DNA from: Notoacmeibacter sp. MSK16QG-6 | Lineage (GTDB): Bacteria > Pseudomonadota > Alphaproteobacteria > Rhizobiales > Rhizobiaceae | Direction: 5' to 3' | Assembly (NCBI RefSeq): GCF_024158145.1 | Contig: NZ_JAMYXM010000002.1 | Coordinates: 186,001 to 250,000, forward strand | DNA: 64,000 nucleotides | In this document: piece by piece, positions 59,539 to 64,000 of the stretch | Numbering within the stretch: the first letter of the stretch is position 1 | Layout: each line of letters opens with the position of its first letter | Notes under the pieces: generated by a model | What the model was told of the DNA's origin: nothing | Seen by the model: only the letters and a program-made list of their open reading frames with translations | The model's database searches: none | Translations under genes and position numbers: made by a program

Positions 59539-61053
59539 ATGGGCTTCACCCCTCACGGCAAACATCTGATTGCCGGCGACTGGGTTGCCGGGCAAACGAC
59601 TTTCACTTCCGAACCGGCTCACGGCCCGGCCCATGCGTTCAGCACTGGCACACCGGATCTGGTTGATCGGGCGTGCCAGGCTGCAGAGGACGCGTTTCTG
59701 TCCTACGGCTATTCGTCGCGGGCGGACCGGGCTGCGTTCCTCAACGCCATCGCTGACGAGATCGATACGCGCGCGGACGCCATTACGGAAATTGGTACGC
59801 AGGAGACCGGTCTGCCTGAAGCGCGCCTGCAGGGAGAAAGAGGTCGCACAACAGGCCAGCTCCGTCTCTTTGCCGAACATATCATAAAGGGTGATTACCT
59901 CGACCGCCGGCATGATGAGGCAATGCCGGATCGTCAGCCGATGCCGCGTCCAGACCTTAAGATGGTGCAGCGTCCTATCGGTCCCGTTGCCGTTTTCGGC
60001 GCCTCGAATTTCCCTCTTGCCTTTTCGACTGCTGGAGGTGACACGGCCTCAGCTCTAGCGGCGGGTTGTACCGTCGTGGTGAAAGGCCATTCAGCCCATC
60101 CCGGCACCGGCGAAATCGTTGCCGAAGCCATTCACGCCGCGATCGATAAATGCGGCCTGCATCCTGGTGTGTTTTCTCTTATCCAGGGCGGCGACCGCCA
60201 TGTCGGCACGGCGCTGGTACAGCATCCGCTAATCAAGGCAGTAGGATTTACCGGCTCGCTCGGTGGCGGGCGAGCGCTCTACGATTTGTGTGCGGCACGG
60301 CCCGAGCCGATTCCGTTTTTCGGCGAACTGGGTTCGGTCAATCCGATGTTTGTCCTGCCCGAGGCGGCCAAAAATCGTGGCGCGAAGGTCGGTGAAGGCT
60401 GGGCAGCCTCTCTGACGATGGGCGCTGGTCAGTTCTGTACCAATCCAGGCATAGCAGTGGTGAACACGGGCCCGGATGGCGATGCTTTCGTGACGGCGGC
60501 TGCAGAAGCGCTAAAAGACGTGCAGACGCAGTGCATGCTGACCGACGGCATCGCCAGCGCCTACCGTGATGGCAAAACGCGATTCGACAATCGCAACGCG
60601 GTGGAGGCGGTTCTGGTTACCGATAGCGAGGGGCGCAGCGCTGCCCCAAACCTCTACCAGACAGATGCCGCGGCTTATCTTCAGGACCATGCTTTGGGAG
60701 AAGAGGTGTTCGGTCCGCTGGGGCTCGTTGTGCGGGTCTCCGGCGCCGATGAGATGGAAACGTTGGCGCGCGGTTTCGAGGGCCAACTGACGGCCACGTT
60801 GCAGATGGATGACGGCGACACCGAACTGGCGCAGCGCCTGATGCCGATACTCGAGCGCAAAGCGGGCAGAGTATTAGCGAACGGCTTTCCAACCGGCGTC
60901 GAGGTTTGCGATTCCATGGTTCATGGAGGCCCCTACCCGGCGTCGACCAATTTCGGTGCGACTTCCGTCGGTACGCTCGCGATAAGGCGCTTCCTACGTC
61001 CCGTCTGTTACCAGAACATGCCAGATGACCTGTTGCCAGACGATCTGAAGTGA
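59539..61053 (+). CDS. 2-Oxoglutarate semialdehyde dehydrogenase (2,5-dioxovalerate dehydrogenase)
   Basis: NADP-type aldehyde dehydrogenase of 504 residues that makes 2-oxoglutarate at the end of pentose, sugar-acid or hydroxyproline routes. Its motifs are those of KGSADH: VAVFGASNFPLAFSTAGGDTASALAAGCTVVVKGH, FTGSLGGGRALYDL, FGELGSVNPMFVLP and GAGQFCTNPG (catalytic Cys). AAGGAGAG stands a few bases before the ATG at 59539. It begins ten bases after the RraA-like gene; a strong hairpin follows. Confidence 0.92.
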   Translation: MGFTPHGKHLIAGDWVAGQTTFTSEPAHGPAHAFSTGTPDLVDRACQAAEDAFLSYGYSSRADRAAFLNAIADEIDTRADAITEIGTQETGLPEARLQGERGRTTGQLRLFAEHIIKGDYLDRRHDEAMPDRQPMPRPDLKMVQRPIGPVAVFGASNFPLAFSTAGGDTASALAAGCTVVVKGHSAHPGTGEIVAEAIHAAIDKCGLHPGVFSLIQGGDRHVGTALVQHPLIKAVGFTGSLGGGRALYDLCAARPEPIPFFGELGSVNPMFVLPEAAKNRGAKVGEGWAASLTMGAGQFCTNPGIAVVNTGPDGDAFVTAAAEALKDVQTQCMLTDGIASAYRDGKTRFDNRNAVEAVLVTDSEGRSAAPNLYQTDAAAYLQDHALGEEVFGPLGLVVRVSGADEMETLARGFEGQLTATLQMDDGDTELAQRLMPILERKAGRVLANGFPTGVEVCDSMVHGGPYPASTNFGATSVGTLAIRRFLRPVCYQNMPDDLLPDDLK

Positions 61054-61062
61054 AAATGAGAA

Positions 61063-61088
61063 CGGTGCCGGTTTCGCAGCCGGCACCG
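61063..61088 (+). terminator. Hairpin at the end of the sugar-acid operon
   Basis: Nine-pair stem CGGTGCCGG/CCGGCACCG with an eight-base loop, nine bases after the dehydrogenase stop. No T run follows, so it may be a Rho-assisted terminator or an RNA-stabilising end. Confidence 0.5.
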
Positions 61089-61162
61089 CTCACTAATCAG
61101 ACAACCGGAAACGGGTTGCGGCTACCCCTACCCGATCGGGCCGCGTCCTTAGCCGTTGGCAA

Positions 61163-61903
61163 TCATCCCCGACCGATAAAGGGCATGTTCGTCGCCATGA
61201 TCGTCATGAACTGAATATTGGCCGATAGCGGCAGCGTTGCCATGTTCAGTACCGCATCCGCAATGTGAGACACATCGATCGTTGGCTCGACCCTTGTCGA
61301 TCCATCAGCCTGTGGCACGCCATTTGTCTGACTCGCTGACATTTCGGTCAAAGCGTTACCGATATCTATTTGACCGCAGGCGATGTTGAACGGACGACCA
61401 TCGAGTGAGATCGAGCGTGTCATGCCTGTAATCGCGTGTTTGGAAGCGGTGTAGGCGATAGAACCGGGTCGCGGGACATGGGCCGAAACCGATCCGTTAT
61501 TGATGATACGCCCGCCTTGGGGGGTTTGCCCCCTCATCGCCGCAAAAGCGGCCCGGGCGCACAGAAACGCGCCCGTGATATTGACATCCGTAACGCGATG
61601 CCAGTCGTCGACGCTCATCTCATCGATGAGTACGGATTTGAGCCCTTGGCCCGCATTGTTGAATAGAATATCGATATGACGCCATTTTTCGCGTGCGCTC
61701 GTGAAGGCAGACTGAACGGCGTCTGGATCGGTCACGTCACAAGGCAACAGAAGTGCGTGTTTGGCATCGCCCGCTGTCTCAGCCAATGCATCCGGGCGGC
61801 GCCCTATAAGCCCGACTTGCCAACCCGCCTGAAGAAAGCGCCGAGCTGTCGCCCGGCCAATTCCGGACGATGCTCCAGTAACAATGATTGTCCGCTCAGA
61901 CAT
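61163..61903 (-). CDS. Short-chain dehydrogenase/reductase
   Basis: Classical SDR of 246 residues: TIIVTGASSGIGRATARRF (cofactor motif TGxxxGxG), LFNNAGQG, GRIINNGSVSAHVPRPGSIAYTASKHAITGMTRSISLD (catalytic Ser, Tyr and Lys as SxxxxxxxxxxYxxxK). The frame is open to 62128, but the ATG at 61903 starts the conserved fold and avoids overlap with the divergent LysR gene. It likely oxidises a sugar or sugar acid in the same pathway as the preceding operon, on which it converges. Confidence 0.88.
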   Translation of the reverse strand: MSERTIIVTGASSGIGRATARRFLQAGWQVGLIGRRPDALAETAGDAKHALLLPCDVTDPDAVQSAFTSAREKWRHIDILFNNAGQGLKSVLIDEMSVDDWHRVTDVNITGAFLCARAAFAAMRGQTPQGGRIINNGSVSAHVPRPGSIAYTASKHAITGMTRSISLDGRPFNIACGQIDIGNALTEMSASQTNGVPQADGSTRVEPTIDVSHIADAVLNMATLPLSANIQFMTIMATNMPFIGRG

Positions 61904-62098
61904 GTGACTGCTCTGTGTGTAAATCCATGTTCGCTTTGCCTCCCCTCTGTTACCAACGTCTCTCAAGCTGCTCGGATACAGCTTGGCCGACGTAGAACCA
62001 CTACGCGGAAGGATATTGATGACAGGCTGATTGTCCATTTCACTTTTGCATTGCCGTGATATAATTTCTGACATACTCGATCTGGATTGTGAGCTGTC

Positions 62099-63010
62099 GT
62101 GGCAAAGACGCCGTTTGAACTTTTTCAACTTCGCTGCTTCGTCACGGTTGCGGAGGAACTCAATTTCCGGCGCGCTGCCGAGCGGCTAAACATGACGCAA
62201 CCTCCCTTGTCGCGTCAGATCAAGCTGCTTGAGGAAGGTATCGGGCTGGCATTGCTCGACCGGGACAATCGGACAGTGAGGCTAACCTCCGCCGGTGTCA
62301 TGTTTCGCCTGTCAGCAATCGATCTGCTGGAGCGCGCCGAGGTCGCCATATTAAGCGCTCGGCAGGCCGAACGCGGCGAAGCCGGAGCGATAACGATGGG
62401 GTTCGTGCCATCGGCCGCCTTAGACTTCGTGCCCCGGATTGTCTCGGCGCTGAAACGCGAATTACCGGCCGTGCGCTTCACGCCGATCGAGATGATGAGC
62501 TATGAGATTACCGAAGCGCTTAAGGTCGGCGGTCTGGACCTGGGACTAACGCGCTCTTCCGGTCCGGCACGAGAGATCAACAGCACACGGGTCATTCGTG
62601 AGCCTTTCGTGTTGGCACTGCCGCTTGGCCATCGGCTGGATCGGCCGGGTCCGGCATCGGCGATCTCCCTCGATGACGAAAACTTTATCGGCTATTCATC
62701 CGGTCGCGGCGGCTTTCTGCGGGAGATCCATACCGCTCTTTTTGCCGCTATCGGCGTTCAGCCCAATATCGTTCAGGAAGTAAGCCACACTCATACGGTG
62801 CTATCCCTTGTTAATATCGGGCTTGGCGTCGCACTTGTGCCGAAATCGGCGATGGCAATGCAGATGAACCGGTTGAGCTATCGAACTATCGATCTTCCGG
62901 ACCAATTTCACTCAACGATCTATCTCAATGTCGCCCGCAACCGCACTACGCCACTGAACCGCAAGGTGCGCGAGACGATTTTAATGGCGCTGTCTCACGT
63001 TCCGGCCTGA
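62099..63010 (+). CDS. LysR-family transcription regulator
   Basis: Protein of 303 residues, GTG start. The N-terminal helix-turn-helix reads FQLRCFVTVAEELNFRRAAERLNMTQPPLSRQIKLLEEGIG; the rest is a substrate-binding-like effector domain (ITMGFVPSAALDFVPRIVSALKRELP and VALVPKSAMAMQ). LysR proteins usually control the divergent gene, here the SDR gene, with 195 bases between the starts. It might also act on the sugar-acid operon. Confidence 0.88.
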   Translation: MAKTPFELFQLRCFVTVAEELNFRRAAERLNMTQPPLSRQIKLLEEGIGLALLDRDNRTVRLTSAGVMFRLSAIDLLERAEVAILSARQAERGEAGAITMGFVPSAALDFVPRIVSALKRELPAVRFTPIEMMSYEITEALKVGGLDLGLTRSSGPAREINSTRVIREPFVLALPLGHRLDRPGPASAISLDDENFIGYSSGRGGFLREIHTALFAAIGVQPNIVQEVSHTHTVLSLVNIGLGVALVPKSAMAMQMNRLSYRTIDLPDQFHSTIYLNVARNRTTPLNRKVRETILMALSHVPA

Positions 63011-63054
63011 GCCGGCCTGAACGCTTGCAAAGTCCTTCTATACCGGTTGCTTTG

Positions 63055-63951
63055 CTAGGTCAGGTTATGTTCCCTGCGCCGCGTTGTGCGAGCCATCAGA
63101 AATGTAGAGACGAAGATGACGATACCGCCGATCCACGTGGTTTGCGGCACCGTCTCAGCCAAGAGTAAGTATCCAAGTACGGCGACAAAGGGCAGTCGCA
63201 AAAAGTCGAAAGGCGTGATCAGCGACGCCTCGGCAAGGGAAAACGCCTTTGTCGCGAGTGTCATGGACGCAGCGCCGATGACGCCCTGGATTGCCAGAAT
63301 TATCCACTCGGTCGGACTCGGGGTGGTCCAGACGAAAAGAGCCGGAACCGCAGCAATAGGAACCATCAGAATAAGGTTCCAGGCGACCAGCGTCTCGCTG
63401 GAGTCGCGCGCTGTCATCGGTTTGAGGATCAGTTGAATTGCGGCTGTCAGCACCGCGCCGAGCAGGGCAAAGAGCAGCCCTTCCGATAACTCCTGCTCAT
63501 GGCCCGGCATCAGGATGACCAGGACGCCGGCAAAGCCGAAGAAAATGGCGAGAAGCCTCGCTGGCCTAAGCGTTTCACCGAGAAACATCCATGCGCCAAG
63601 CGTTACGAAGAATGGCGAGGTAAACGCAATGGCAGTGACATCGGCAAGCGTTGCAAGCGCAAAACCGTAGAAGAATGCGACGAGCGAAGCGAGCTTTAAC
63701 GCTGCGCGGAAGAAATGACGAAACCGGTAATGACTGCGCAGGATACCCGGTCGGCCAAGCAGCCAGGGAGCGACGGCGATCAGCCCGAACAGTGCGCGAG
63801 TAAACCCGATCATGAAGGGGTGCACGGTATCCGAAACGAGACGGACCAGAACCGAATCCACCGCCATCAGCGCCGAGACCAGCATCATCAGAATTGCGCC
63901 TATAAGAGCGGACCGGTCGAAACTTCCCGTCTGATCGCGTTCGGATGGCAT
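63055..63951 (-). CDS. DMT-superfamily (EamA) transporter
   Basis: Integral membrane protein of 298 residues with ten hydrophobic segments in two EamA repeats. Examples are GAILMMLVSALMAVDSVLVRLVSDTVHPFMIGFTRALFGLIAV in the first half and FLRLPFVAVLGYLLLAETVP in the second. It likely exports a small metabolite. It converges on the LysR gene, and its start lies 50 bases before the window end. It shares the family but little sequence with the transporter at 8.9 kb. Confidence 0.87.
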   Translation of the reverse strand: MPSERDQTGSFDRSALIGAILMMLVSALMAVDSVLVRLVSDTVHPFMIGFTRALFGLIAVAPWLLGRPGILRSHYRFRHFFRAALKLASLVAFFYGFALATLADVTAIAFTSPFFVTLGAWMFLGETLRPARLLAIFFGFAGVLVILMPGHEQELSEGLLFALLGAVLTAAIQLILKPMTARDSSETLVAWNLILMVPIAAVPALFVWTTPSPTEWIILAIQGVIGAASMTLATKAFSLAEASLITPFDFLRLPFVAVLGYLLLAETVPQTTWIGGIVIFVSTFLMARTTRRREHNLT

Positions 63952-64000
63952 TGCGGTCTCCTGGACCCTGTCAGGCGCGGAGACGACCAGCCAACTGGCC

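Overview
The window looks like a chromosome segment of an alphaproteobacterium of the order Hyphomicrobiales (Rhizobiales). The grounds are GC-rich coding, rhizobial-type neighbourhoods (DUF1289 next to a TIGR02281 aspartic protease, L,D-transpeptidases, a PdhS-like histidine kinase) and many TRAP and ABC uptake systems. No ribosomal RNA, CRISPR array or intact mobile element is visible. Genus cannot be assigned from the sequence alone.

Region 1 (1-21.6 kb) is ordinary housekeeping: tRNA-Val(CAC), two L,D-transpeptidases, class I fumarase, moaA and mobA (molybdenum cofactor), a polar amino acid ABC importer without a visible ATPase gene, a 3-hydroxyisobutyrate dehydrogenase-like enzyme with an Lrp regulator, a uracil-DNA glycosylase-like protein, a glutathione transferase, a histidine kinase, an unusual CobT homologue, a TauE exporter and dusA.

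Region 2 (about 21.9-33.4 kb) is the most striking part: a chloromethane (methyl halide) utilisation locus. Rightward run cmuB-cmuC-cmuA-fmdB-paaE and a small unknown gene. Leftward run a TetR regulator, a MetV-like zinc/iron-sulfur protein, metF, folD, purU and a second folD-like gene. Together they would move a methyl group from CH3Cl through the corrinoid of CmuA to tetrahydrofolate (CmuB) and then oxidise it via methylene-, methenyl- and formyl-tetrahydrofolate to formate (MetF, FolD, PurU). The two runs diverge from a 147-bp region with a promoter-like pair, a perfect TetR-type inverted repeat and a leader hairpin. The locus starts beside the 5' end of dusA and ends at a degraded IS3-family transposase end, which suggests acquisition by transfer.

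Region 3 (33.7-40.7 kb) is a quinate/shikimate catabolic operon like corynebacterial qsuBCD, but with a TRAP transporter: quinate/shikimate dehydrogenase, dehydroshikimate dehydratase, DctPQM and a type II dehydroquinase, facing a TetR gene across a perfect 10-10-10 inverted repeat.

Region 4 (40.7-56.8 kb) holds a TPR-protein pseudogene and two diverged copies of an intergenic element. It then has a TRAP operon ending in an aromatic-type aldehyde dehydrogenase and a benzoylformate decarboxylase-like enzyme, an AraC regulator, a Liv-type ABC operon ending in a second aldehyde dehydrogenase, and an FMN alpha-hydroxy acid oxidase. These enzymes fit a mandelate-like route (hydroxy acid to keto acid to aldehyde to acid).

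Region 5 (57-64 kb) is a sugar-acid pathway (IlvD/Edd-family dehydratase, RraA-family protein, 2-oxoglutarate semialdehyde dehydrogenase), then an SDR enzyme with a divergent LysR regulator, and a DMT-family exporter.
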